From assembly GCA_947494095.1 (NCBI GenBank), contig CANLTI010000001.1, forward strand, positions 124,001 through 188,000: a stretch of DNA of 64,000 nt, written 5' to 3'. The DNA is from an uncultured Pseudomonadales bacterium. GTDB taxonomy: Bacteria > Pseudomonadota > Gammaproteobacteria > Pseudomonadales > Cellvibrionaceae. The position numbers were made by a program, and so were the translations under genes. This document shows positions 1 through 7,844 of this stretch, one piece after another (the first letter of the stretch is position 1; each line of letters starts with the position of its first letter). The notes beneath the pieces were generated by a model, which searched no databases, was not told the origin of the DNA, and saw nothing but the letters and a program-made list of their open reading frames with translations.

Positions 1-1057
1 ACGGGTATAGCGCGGCGCAACCAATGACCACGTTGTCTTTTTCCATGACCGTAAAACAATGTATTTCGCGCTCGAGTAGCTCGCGCGAGCGCTTGACTAA
101 AATACCCTCGTGCTCGAGAGGGGCGATAAGGTTGAGGATTCCCATGACATCATCAATACGGGCGCGACGAATGGTTTCGTAGCTATCGCGATAGACCATT
201 GTGCCGGAGCCATCGCGGGTGAAGAGCTCTTTGAGCAATGCGCCATCTTCATTTGAAGAAATAACGTGTGCACGAGCAATGCCGCCGTCACAGGCCTGAT
301 GACAGGCTTTGAGTGAAAAATAAGTATTAGACTTATTCAGTTCGGCCTTTTGATGGCTTAAAAATTTCTCGCATTTGAGTAGTGTGAGCTCACGATAAAT
401 TTGGTCTCTTTCGTCTCTAATGGGGCCGTCATCGTTAAAGGCGATGAGCTTGTCGGCATTTAAAGCGAGCGCAGTATGCACGGCGACATCGGCAAAATTG
501 AGGTTAAAGACCTCGCCGGTGGCCGAATAGCCGAGCGGTGATAAAAGAGCAATACCTCCGTCACTGAGAATCGCTCGGATACCCGCAGTGTCAACATTGC
601 GTACTTTGCCGGTGTGTTGCAGGTCGATGCCCTCAATAATGCCTTGCGGTTTTGCGGTGACAAAATTGCCGCCGCGCACTTTTATGTGCGCGCCATACAT
701 GGGCGAGTTAGGGAGGCCATTAGAAAAGCTCGCCTCTAGCTGAATGCGCGTGGCGCCTACGGTTTCTAATATTTGTAGCATATCTTCTTTGCGGGTTACA
801 CGGAGGCCGTTATGGATCAGCGAGGCTTCGAGGTTGTTAGACAGCTTTTGGGTGATTTGTGAACGCGCGCCATGGACCACCACTAGCTTGATACCTAAGC
901 TCACCATGAGTGCAATATCGGCGATGATCGTGCCCAAGTTGGGCCGATCGATGCAATCGCCCGGCAGCATGAGAACAAAAGTCTTACCGCGGTGTGCGTT
1001 GATGTAAGGGGCTGAGTGGCGAAACCACTGGATATCTTGCGGGCAGGTTTCTGGCAT
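1..1057 (-). CDS. argA: Amino-acid N-acetyltransferase (N-acetylglutamate synthase), 3' end beyond window
   Basis: This cytoplasmic enzyme transfers acetyl from acetyl-CoA to glutamate, the first step of arginine synthesis. Reading the minus strand from the ATG at 1057 gives MPETCPQDIQWFRHSAPYIN and then an open frame to the window edge (about 352 codons; the family is usually near 440). The N-terminal amino-acid-kinase fold is recognisable from GKTFVLMLPGD, LVVVHGARSQI and the ILSDGGIALLSPLGYSATGE stretch. The GNAT acetyltransferase domain begins near residue 290 (RRARIDDVMGILNLIAPLE) and is cut by the edge. A GGAG ribosome site precedes the ATG. The gene is divergent from the sensor kinase, and direct repeats lie in the gap. 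An acetylglutamate kinase (argB) is the nearest alternative, but the GNAT tail argues for argA. Confidence 0.93.
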   Translation of the reverse strand, partial: MPETCPQDIQWFRHSAPYINAHRGKTFVLMLPGDCIDRPNLGTIIADIALMVSLGIKLVVVHGARSQITQKLSNNLEASLIHNGLRVTRKEDMLQILETVGATRIQLEASFSNGLPNSPMYGAHIKVRGGNFVTAKPQGIIEGIDLQHTGKVRNVDTAGIRAILSDGGIALLSPLGYSATGEVFNLNFADVAVHTALALNADKLIAFNDDGPIRDERDQIYRELTLLKCEKFLSHQKAELNKSNTYFSLKACHQACDGGIARAHVISSNEDGALLKELFTRDGSGTMVYRDSYETIRRARIDDVMGILNLIAPLEHEGILVKRSRELLEREIHCFTVMEKDNVVIGCAALYP

Positions 1058-1074
1058 GTAAGGTCTCCGCTGAA

Positions 1075-1127
1075 AAGGGTTTAAATATAGAATCTAAGGG
1101 GTTAAATGTAGAATTTAAGGGTTTATG
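1075..1127. repeat. About 2.5 tandem copies of a 21-bp repeat in the argA upstream region
   Basis: Two 21-bp units, AAGGGTTTAAATATAGAATCT and AAGGGGTTAAATGTAGAATTT, are followed by a partial third (AAGGGTTTATGC). The 21-bp period equals two helical turns, so equivalent bases face the same side of the DNA. They lie 18-70 bp upstream of the argA start, in its promoter or 5' leader. A role as regulator binding sites is inference. They do not read as a clear ArgR box. Confidence 0.6.
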
Positions 1128-1266
1128 CGCTAACTCGAGTGAGAGGTTGCTGTTATTTATACACCTTTTTATAACATTCCTTGTAATTTTACGAATAATT
1201 AAGTGTGAGATTGTCTTAGTTATAAAGTGAATTGAACTACTCTTTAATGGATGAAGGGGTTATTTA

Positions 1267-1350
1267 ATGGTAAGTAAACAAGCAGGTTGGTTTTCTACCG
1301 GTCAAAAGAAAGCTGGTGGTCAAAAGAAAGTCGAGGTGCAGTGGGTGTGA
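1267..1350 (+). CDS. Possible 27-residue leader peptide overlapping the sensor kinase start
   Basis: An ATG preceded by AAGGGG at a spacing of seven bases opens a short frame of 27 codons (MVSKQAGWFSTGQ...). Its TGA stop (1348-1350) overlaps the best GTG start of the kinase at 1347 as GTGA, a layout typical of translational coupling. The peptide is basic and contains a repeated GQKK motif, which arises from a direct repeat of GGTCAAAAGAAAG in the DNA. It could be a true leader ORF, the remains of a longer kinase N-terminus in another frame, or chance. Confidence 0.35.
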   Translation: MVSKQAGWFSTGQKKAGGQKKVEVQWV

Positions 1351-3539
1351 AGCATTTTGATGCAAATATTTTTTCCTCTGTACTCGCGCGGATTCTCGAG
1401 GAAGTTGAGACACTGCGTGGTTCGCATTTTATTAATAAAATCACGCCGTTATTGGCCGAGGTGATTAAGGCCGATTACACCTTTGTAGGACGTGTCAACG
1501 ACGAAGGAACCGAGGCGCATACACTGTGCTTGTGTGCCGGAACACAAATTATTGAGAATTTTAGCTATGCGCTCAATGACACACCTTGCCAACGAGTGAC
1601 CGATGATCGTATTTGTTTTTATGCGGATAAGGTGTGCGCCGACTTTCCTGATGACCAGCTGCTACTGGATTTAGGTATTGAAGCTTATTTAGGTGCGCCT
1701 TTGCACGGCCCTGATGGCAAAGTCATGGGTCTGTTGGTTGCGCTATTTAAAGCCCCCGTTTATGACAATGCAGGCATCACCACGCTGTTTAAAGTGTTTG
1801 GCGGGCGCATAGCGGCCGAGGTCACGAGCCGTGAAACACAAATTGCTCTTGAGTTAGAGCTGCAAAAAAGTCAAAAACTGCAAGAGCAATACCAGCTGTT
1901 GGCTCGGCAAGAGCGTGATGCGAGGCAGCGTGCGCAAAAAGCCAATAATGTAAAAAGCGCTTTTGTGGCCAATATGAGTCACGAAGTGAAAACGCCCATG
2001 AATGCGATGTTGGCTTTCTGCCAGATGCTGCTTAAATCGGAGTTGAATCAAAGCCAGCGCTTGCAAGTGCAAAGCATGCTAGATGCCGGCCAACAGCTCA
2101 TGACGATGCTCAATGACGTACTCGAGTTATCGCGTTTAGAAGATGGCATTATTGAACTGCCCGAAAACCAACTATCCAGTCACGAGTTGTTTGATGGTGT
2201 TGTTGAGCAAGCCACCAGTCAAATTCAGCAAAAGCCTATTAGCCTGACTTACCGAGTGAACGCGGCGGTGCCAGCACGCATGATTGCGGCTGAATACCAC
2301 GTGCAAAAGGTTATGACTAATTTACTCAGTAATGCGATTAAATTTACAGCGAGCGGCGAAATACATGTCGATGTCGACTATGAACTTGTTGAGGCTGCTG
2401 AAGGTGGAGCAGAAGGTATAGATGGAGCAGAAGATGGAGCGCAAGAGGGCGCATTAGAGGAGGGCACATTAGTGGTTGCGGTGGTGGATACTGGCATAGG
2501 AATAGCACCGAAGTTTTTGCCAGAAATCTTTGAGCCGTTTACGCAGCAAAATATCTCGAATACTCGTGTACATGGCGGCACGGGCTTGGGGCTACATCTG
2601 GCGTATCGTTTGATGGTGACTATGGGTGGCACCATTGAGGTTAAAAGTGTGCAAGGGCAAGGTAGCGCCTTTACGTTACACCTGCCAATTCGGATACCAA
2701 AAGAGAGCCTGCGAGCCGTTGATTTACCAGCGCCGTTAGGCGTTTTACGGTTATCGGCACTTAAAAGTACTACCAGCGAAAAAGAGCATATTAGCGATAA
2801 TATTACGCAAAATTGTTTAGCTTTTTTAGGTGTGACGGTGATTGAGCTTAATGCACATATACCCTTGGCTCTACAATTAGCGCAGTACCCAGTAGCCGGT
2901 GTTGTGCTTGATTCTTCGAGTAATGGTGTTGATGTACAGGAGCTACAACTGTTAGCGCAAGAGGTGGTAAGTGAGGGTTTAAGTTGTGCGGTTGTTATTT
3001 CTAAACACTTAGCGTTAAACCCAGTGTGCGCAAGTGCTTTAGAGAGTTTGTTATGTGTGCACGCACCAGTGCTTATGCATGAATGGTTAAAGATTATTGA
3101 GGTACTACAACCTTGCGAGCAAAGTGCGCCGATTAAGGTAAAGCCCGTAGCGACGGGTGAGCGCATTTTATTGGTAGAAGATAACCGTTTAAACCAAGAG
3201 ATTGCGTTATGTATTTTAGAGGATGCCGGTTATCACGTAGATGTTGCCAGTAACGGCCAAGAAGCCGTCGATACCATGACAGCACAAAGCGATGCCTATC
3301 AAATGATATTAATGGATATTCAAATGCCAGTGATGGATGGCCTAGAAGCAACGCGCATCATTCGCAGGCAACTGGATTGCCGCATCCCGATTGTGGCTGT
3401 GACGGCGGGTATTGCTGTGCAAGATAGGCAACTATGCGATGAAGCGGGTATGGATGATTTTATTCCTAAGCCAATCGATGAGGATTTTGTATTACAAAAA
3501 GTGCGCTATTACACCACAGGTGCAAACCTAGCGCAGTAG
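1347..3539 (+). CDS. Soluble GAF-domain hybrid sensor histidine kinase with C-terminal receiver
   Basis: This is a cytoplasmic hybrid two-component kinase with no membrane segment. Numbered from the GTG at 1347, a GAF sensor domain covers about residues 15-165 and a coiled coil about 170-205. The HisKA H-box is NMSHEVKTPMNA with phosphoacceptor His212. The HATPase domain shows LLSNAIKF, DTGIGI and GTGLGLHL. A poorly conserved segment (about 475-600) resembles a decayed receiver. The C-terminal receiver has ILLVEDNRLNQ, acceptor Asp657 in LMDIQMPVMDG, and TAG and KP signatures. GTG 1347 has GAGGTG eight bases upstream; a longer form from TTG 1287 lacks a ribosome site. The signal and the partner are unknown, and no separate response regulator or Hpt gene is adjacent. 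It may act in a phosphorelay. Confidence 0.88.
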   Translation: MKHFDANIFSSVLARILEEVETLRGSHFINKITPLLAEVIKADYTFVGRVNDEGTEAHTLCLCAGTQIIENFSYALNDTPCQRVTDDRICFYADKVCADFPDDQLLLDLGIEAYLGAPLHGPDGKVMGLLVALFKAPVYDNAGITTLFKVFGGRIAAEVTSRETQIALELELQKSQKLQEQYQLLARQERDARQRAQKANNVKSAFVANMSHEVKTPMNAMLAFCQMLLKSELNQSQRLQVQSMLDAGQQLMTMLNDVLELSRLEDGIIELPENQLSSHELFDGVVEQATSQIQQKPISLTYRVNAAVPARMIAAEYHVQKVMTNLLSNAIKFTASGEIHVDVDYELVEAAEGGAEGIDGAEDGAQEGALEEGTLVVAVVDTGIGIAPKFLPEIFEPFTQQNISNTRVHGGTGLGLHLAYRLMVTMGGTIEVKSVQGQGSAFTLHLPIRIPKESLRAVDLPAPLGVLRLSALKSTTSEKEHISDNITQNCLAFLGVTVIELNAHIPLALQLAQYPVAGVVLDSSSNGVDVQELQLLAQEVVSEGLSCAVVISKHLALNPVCASALESLLCVHAPVLMHEWLKIIEVLQPCEQSAPIKVKPVATGERILLVEDNRLNQEIALCILEDAGYHVDVASNGQEAVDTMTAQSDAYQMILMDIQMPVMDGLEATRIIRRQLDCRIPIVAVTAGIAVQDRQLCDEAGMDDFIPKPIDEDFVLQKVRYYTTGANLAQ

Positions 3540-3587
3540 CCATGCGTGAGCACGGTGTTATTCAATAGCGTCTGTTGATCAGTTGTT

Positions 3588-5231
3588 ATGGGATTGTCAT
3601 GTTTGACCTTTAGTGTCACTCAGTATTTCATTGGATGGCTTATTGCTATGCTTGCGGCAGTGTTTAAACGATATATACCCTCTGTACCTGATGCGCCATT
3701 TGCGGCGATTTTTACGTACACCTTTGGCATGTATGCACGACTGAGGTCTGGGCTTGCAAGGTTTATATTTGGCTGGCTAGCGGTACGCTCGCAAGCGATT
3801 AAAACAGTCTTAGTTGATGGTGTGCTCGAGGGCCCTATTGCTCATGTTGATGAATGTTATTTGTCGTTTTCTATTGATATTTCTGTTTTGGCTGGCGGCC
3901 AATGGTGGGAGGGCAGCAATAAAACGCACAAAGGTCTGGGGGGGCTAAAGGTATTGCCTTTAAATTTATACAGCGCCAAATTGGATCACTTGACGCAAGG
4001 CCTTGGCCCGTCTTACTTGAGGGTGGGGGGCTCCGAAGCCGATAAAATTCATTATTTCACGGCGCCACCGGGCGAGGCCGGTAGCTTGGTGTTAACTCAA
4101 AGCATGTGGGATGGCTTGCATGCATATGTAGATCGCAATGCCTTAAAGCTAGCTTTTACCTTTAAATATGGACTATTTAAACGCAGTGCTCACGGTGATT
4201 GGCAGGCTAATGAAGTGCTGGCTTTGTTACGCTATAGCCAGCAAAAGTGTTACAACATTGCAGTGTGTGAGTTGGGCAATGAGCTCAATGCGTATTGGGC
4301 TTTTCATGGGTTAACTTCACAGCCGCGTGCCATCAAGCTGGCAGACGATTACGCCACTTTTAGTCAAACGATTAAAGCATTTTTACCTAAGGCAAAAGTG
4401 ATTGGCCCAGGCAGTGCCTTTTGGCCTTACTTGGGTGAAACCATTCGGCCCTTTTCAAATATCACAGCAAAATTTTTAGCCGCTAGCAGCAAGCTCAATA
4501 CGACGCTTGATATTATTGATTGGCATTATTATCCGTTTCAAAGTCAGCGCTCTCCGGTACGTACACGCAGAGCAACGCGCACGAGCATGTTGCGCCCTAA
4601 AGCCCTTAATGAATATAAAAAATACGCTCAGCAGCTTAAGCGCTTAAGGGATACCTACTACCCAGATGCGCAGTTATGGACCGGTGAAAGTGGCTCGGCG
4701 CAATGTGGCGGTGAGCCCAAGCTCTCTGACCGCTTTGCTTCTTGCTTTTGGTGGGCAGACCAACTGGGGTTGGGGGCGGCGAATGGTCAGCAAGTAATGA
4801 TTAGGCAAAGCTTGGTGGGTGGTGATTACGGTTTGCTGGAGCGCTTAACGCTCAAGCCTCGGCCCGATTACTGGTTGAGCTGGCTGTGGCAGCAGCTTAT
4901 GGGGCAGGAGGTTTTTGCGGTAACAAGCCCTCATGCACAGTTGCGTCTTTATTGTCATAGCTTAGCTGGTGCAGCGGCAGGGCGTTGCCTGCTATTGATT
5001 AATGTCTCGGCGAAGCCTTGTCATGTTGTGTTGACAGGAGGGTGTGCAGCTTTAGTGGTGCATAAGCAGTACACCGTCACGGCAAAAAAAATCACCAGTA
5101 AAAAGCTGCAAATTAATGGGGTTAAAGCGCGTCTCCAAAAGGGCCAGTTACCCCCTCTTGAGCGCTTTAACCTCAATACCCTATCGCGCACAATACCTGC
5201 GCATGCGATCGCTTTTTGGGTATGTCAATAA
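3588..5231 (+). CDS. GH79-like glycoside hydrolase (heparanase/beta-glucuronidase type), membrane anchored
   Basis: This 547-residue protein resembles glycoside hydrolase family 79, retaining enzymes that cleave beta-glucuronides from heparan, hyaluronan-like or plant glycans. The likely acid/base is Glu232 in CELGNELNAYWAFHG and the likely nucleophile is Glu367 in LWTGESGSAQCGG. Both match the heparanase pattern GNE and ES(S/G)xxxGG, and they are separated by DIIDWHYYPF. LRVGGSEADKIHY lies before them. A hydrophobic stretch at residues 5-26 looks like an uncleaved signal anchor, so the enzyme is probably periplasmic and tethered. The ATG has no strong ribosome site and starts 48 bp after the kinase stop. 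The natural substrate cannot be read from the sequence. GH30 or GH39 clan A relatives are less likely. Confidence 0.75.
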   Translation: MGLSCLTFSVTQYFIGWLIAMLAAVFKRYIPSVPDAPFAAIFTYTFGMYARLRSGLARFIFGWLAVRSQAIKTVLVDGVLEGPIAHVDECYLSFSIDISVLAGGQWWEGSNKTHKGLGGLKVLPLNLYSAKLDHLTQGLGPSYLRVGGSEADKIHYFTAPPGEAGSLVLTQSMWDGLHAYVDRNALKLAFTFKYGLFKRSAHGDWQANEVLALLRYSQQKCYNIAVCELGNELNAYWAFHGLTSQPRAIKLADDYATFSQTIKAFLPKAKVIGPGSAFWPYLGETIRPFSNITAKFLAASSKLNTTLDIIDWHYYPFQSQRSPVRTRRATRTSMLRPKALNEYKKYAQQLKRLRDTYYPDAQLWTGESGSAQCGGEPKLSDRFASCFWWADQLGLGAANGQQVMIRQSLVGGDYGLLERLTLKPRPDYWLSWLWQQLMGQEVFAVTSPHAQLRLYCHSLAGAAAGRCLLLINVSAKPCHVVLTGGCAALVVHKQYTVTAKKITSKKLQINGVKARLQKGQLPPLERFNLNTLSRTIPAHAIAFWVCQ

Positions 5232-5301
5232 TGCGCTCTTTTCTATCTGTCTTACCATGGATTGCATTTTATCCCTCCCTTTGCATGGCCTATTTTTGTG
5301 G

Positions 5302-5353
5302 CTCCATTCTATAGCCTCATTCTATAGTCCCATTCTTGTAGATTTATTCTGAG
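5302..5353 (+). repeat. Short imperfect tandem repeat, 13-14 bp unit, four copies
   Basis: Downstream of the glycosidase the sequence repeats a unit close to CTCCATTCTATAG: CTCCATTCTATAG, CCTCATTCTATAG, TCCCATTCTTGTAG and ATTTATTCTGAG. The last copies are degenerate. The frame open across it is only the out-of-frame 3' shadow of the glycosidase. No function is evident. Confidence 0.6.
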
Positions 5354-5394
5354 CAGCGGCTATTTTTGAGTATAACCAGATGTTTTAGGGGGTA

Positions 5395-5606
5395 CTTAGG
5401 GGACGAGGAAAAAATACATTATCCAATAATACTTGTTTTCTGCTTCCTCTCCTCGACATTATGCTCCTGCAATGTCTAATAAGGGGCTCCTGCCCCGATG
5501 CGTTGCTCAAAGCGTTACATGCCCGGCATGCGCCCCTTCGAGCGCCTTGCCGAGAAAACAGAACTCTACGTCTAATTGGACAAACTATTATTGCCTCGCC
5601 CCTAGG
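5395..5606. mobile_element. MITE-like non-coding element, variant with CTTAGGGG..CGAGG inverted ends
   Basis: The 212-bp segment is bounded by CTTAGGGGACGAGG (5395-5408) and GCCTCGCCCCTAGG (5593-5606), inverted copies with minor differences. Its interior holds CGACATTATGCTCCTGCAAT, which matches the core CGACTTTGTGCTCCTGCAAC of the copies at 43961 and 51098. It has no credible coding frame; the 61-codon frame here has no ribosome site and no recognisable protein. It fills most of the 482-bp gap between the GH79 gene and alr. Its mobility is inference from structure alone. Confidence 0.5.
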
Positions 5607-5713
5607 GTGATGAAGTGACAGTTTAAGGTGAATGAGCCGCTAGTTGCTGTAATCGCGATATAAGCGTATGGCCTTGTGCCATAATGCACGCCTTGTAAAA
5701 TTTAGGAGGTGTC

Positions 5714-6880
5714 GTGAGCGTACAGTTATCTGTCACAATTGATTTAAATGCACTAGCCGCTAATTGGAGTGTGCTCTCTGAGCGTTTGGCTGCGACGACG
5801 TGCGCAGCGGTTGTGAAAGCCAATGCTTATGGGTTAGGTATTGCGCCGGTTGCGCTTAAATTAGCGACACAAGGTTGCACGGTCTTTTTTGTTGCCCACC
5901 TGAATGAAGGTATTGAGCTACGAGCCTTATTAAAGACTATTAGCGATATCACGCCCCCTATTATTTATGTTCTACAGGGCTGTGAGGCCGGTTGTGAGCC
6001 TCTATTTATTGAACATGACTTAAGGCCTGTAATTATTAGTTTACCCATGCTGTTGCGATGGCAAGCCTGTGCGCATGGTGATCACTGGCCTTGTGCTGTT
6101 AAGGTGAATACGGGCATGAACCGCTTAGGTTTGGCATACAACGAGTATGTTGATTCTTTAGCGTTGCATGTTAAGTGGTGGCGGCAAGTGCCGGTGGTAT
6201 TGATGAGCCACTTGGCCTGTGCTGATGACCCTTCGCATCAGCTAAATCATCAGCAGCAAGTGCTTTTTAGTCAGTGTGTTGCGCAGTTAAAGCACCTCAA
6301 CCCTAGGGCATTAGCGTCTCTTGCTAATTCTGGGGGTGTTTTTTTGGGTGCCGATTATCACTTTGATATTGCAAGACCTGGCGCGGCACTTTATGGCCTG
6401 AACCCAGTACCTGGCCAGCGCAATAAGATGCAGCCCGTCGTGCATTGGGGCCTGCCTGTATTGCAGGTGCGTCATGCGCTAAAAGGTGAGTATGTGGGCT
6501 ATGGTGCGCAGACGCAATTAGTGCGCAATAGTGTATTAGCGGTTGCCGCTGGGGGTTACGCCGATGGGATTTTGCGCGCGGCATTTCCCAATATTATCGC
6601 GAGTATTCACGGGGTTGCGGTGCCTTTAATGGGGCGTGTTTCTATGGATTCTTTAGTCTTTGATGTGACTGATGCTGGCGCGGTTGCCGAAGGTGATGAG
6701 ATTACGATTTTAAACCAGCGCATTACGGCGGATCAGCAAGGTGCAGCCTGTCATACCCTCGGTTATGAAGTACTCACTAGCATAGGTGACCGAGTGTGCC
6801 GTCGCTATAAAGGCGCAGTGAGCAATGTGGACAATGTGGGCTCAGTGAGTAGTGTCGGGGGCGCGAGTCATGGCCAATAA
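5714..6880 (+). CDS. alr: Alanine racemase, PLP-dependent
   Basis: The enzyme interconverts L- and D-alanine in the cytoplasm, supplying D-alanine for peptidoglycan. It is 388 residues long against a usual 355-380. The PLP lysine is Lys35 in AVVKANAYGLG, and the second catalytic base is Tyr263 in YVGYGAQT. MGRVSMDSLVFDVT and the KVNTGMNRLG segment are further family marks. The GTG start has AGGAGG five bases upstream. The C-terminus runs on as a low-complexity tail (SNVDNVGSVSSVGG) into the overlapping birA start. In pseudomonads alr follows dnaB; here a repeat-rich gap precedes it, so it probably has its own promoter and leads the alr-birA-coaX operon. Confidence 0.96.
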   Translation: MSVQLSVTIDLNALAANWSVLSERLAATTCAAVVKANAYGLGIAPVALKLATQGCTVFFVAHLNEGIELRALLKTISDITPPIIYVLQGCEAGCEPLFIEHDLRPVIISLPMLLRWQACAHGDHWPCAVKVNTGMNRLGLAYNEYVDSLALHVKWWRQVPVVLMSHLACADDPSHQLNHQQQVLFSQCVAQLKHLNPRALASLANSGGVFLGADYHFDIARPGAALYGLNPVPGQRNKMQPVVHWGLPVLQVRHALKGEYVGYGAQTQLVRNSVLAVAAGGYADGILRAAFPNIIASIHGVAVPLMGRVSMDSLVFDVTDAGAVAEGDEITILNQRITADQQGAACHTLGYEVLTSIGDRVCRRYKGAVSNVDNVGSVSSVGGASHGQ

Positions 6881-7844
6881 TGTCTCTTGGCCGCTGATTG
6901 AATGCCTAGCCGATGGCGAATATCACTCTGGAGAATGTTTAGGGCAGCAGCTGGGTGTTGGGCGTGCCGCTATTTGGAAAATGGTGCAGCAATTACAGCA
7001 GGCGGGGCTGACGATTGAGTCTGTGCGTGGGCGTGGTTATCGTGTGGCTGGCGGCATTGATCTGCTTGATACCGAGTCTATTAATGCGCAGTTGAGCTTA
7101 GCTGCACGGCATTGTGTGAGCACTTTGCAGGTGGTGCAGCAAATTGACTCGACCAATAGCGCCTTGGCCATGGGTGAATACGGTGCAGGTGCCGTGATGC
7201 TTGCCGAGCAGCAAACCGCAGGGCGAGGACGCCGAGGGCGGAGTTGGATTAGCCCACTGGCCAGCAATATTTATCTTTCGGTGCGCTGGCACTTTAACCA
7301 AGGGATTGCGAGCCTAGAAGGTTTGAGTTTGGCTGTGGGCGTGGCATTGGCAGAGGCTTTAGTTTTTCATGGCATCGATGATGTGCAGCTTAAGTGGCCT
7401 AATGACTTATGGTTAAAAGGCAAAAAGCTCGGGGGTGTATTGGTCGAAATTGGCGGAGACGTCAATGGTGACTGTTATGCGATAGTGGGCGTGGGCTTAA
7501 ATATCGCCATGCCAAAAGCGGTGGCACAAGGGATTGATCAGCCGTGGATAGATTTAGCCTCTGCGGGTGTTACAGATTCGAGAAGCGCTATTGCCGCATC
7601 TTTAATTAGTCACTTAGTTGTTTTGCTTAGCGGCTATCAAGCAAAAGGCTTTGCCGGTTACAAAAACGCATGGCTTGCTCGCAACGCCTTAGAGGGGCAG
7701 AGCGTGAGTGTTACGGGTGCGGCGCAACTCTTAGGGCGGGTTGTAGGTTTGAGTGAATCTGGAGGGCTTGTCTTGCAAACGAGTGCGGGCGAGCAAGTGA
7801 TTAATGGCGGAGAAGTCTCGGTCAGAAAGGTGGCTAAGGCATGA
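6870..7844 (+). CDS. birA: Biotin-[acetyl-CoA-carboxylase] ligase and biotin operon repressor
   Basis: BirA makes biotinyl-AMP and attaches biotin to the carrier protein of acetyl-CoA carboxylase. Forms with an N-terminal winged helix also repress bio genes. This 324-residue protein has the helix-turn-helix at about residues 5-60 (SGECLGQQLGVGRAAIWKMV). It also has the biotin/ATP loop GRGRRGRSW at 118-126, KWPNDLWLKGKKLGGVLVE, and a C-terminal SH3-like domain. The ATG at 6870 lies inside the 3' end of alr, and a GTG at 6852 is an in-frame alternative. The stop overlaps the coaX start as ATGA, so the genes are co-transcribed and probably translationally coupled. Confidence 0.95.
   Translation: MANNVSWPLIECLADGEYHSGECLGQQLGVGRAAIWKMVQQLQQAGLTIESVRGRGYRVAGGIDLLDTESINAQLSLAARHCVSTLQVVQQIDSTNSALAMGEYGAGAVMLAEQQTAGRGRRGRSWISPLASNIYLSVRWHFNQGIASLEGLSLAVGVALAEALVFHGIDDVQLKWPNDLWLKGKKLGGVLVEIGGDVNGDCYAIVGVGLNIAMPKAVAQGIDQPWIDLASAGVTDSRSAIAASLISHLVVLLSGYQAKGFAGYKNAWLARNALEGQSVSVTGAAQLLGRVVGLSESGGLVLQTSAGEQVINGGEVSVRKVAKA

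Noticed and set aside
1287..1346. Longer form of the kinase from TTG 1287
   Set aside because: No ribosome site precedes it, while GTG 1347 has one and overlaps the short upstream frame; kept as an alternative in the entry.
2378..3166. A 262-codon frame on the minus strand opposite the sensor kinase
   Set aside because: It is antisense to a well-supported kinase, has a Ser/Thr/Cys-rich composition typical of shadow frames, and no recognisable domain.
5433..5618. A 61-codon frame inside the repeat element at 5395
   Set aside because: It has no ribosome site, an odd composition, and lies within a non-coding element; it is not conserved in frame in the other copies.
6852..6869. Upstream GTG start for birA
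   Set aside because: The ATG at 6870 gives the family N-terminus directly before the helix-turn-helix; the extra six residues add nothing recognisable.
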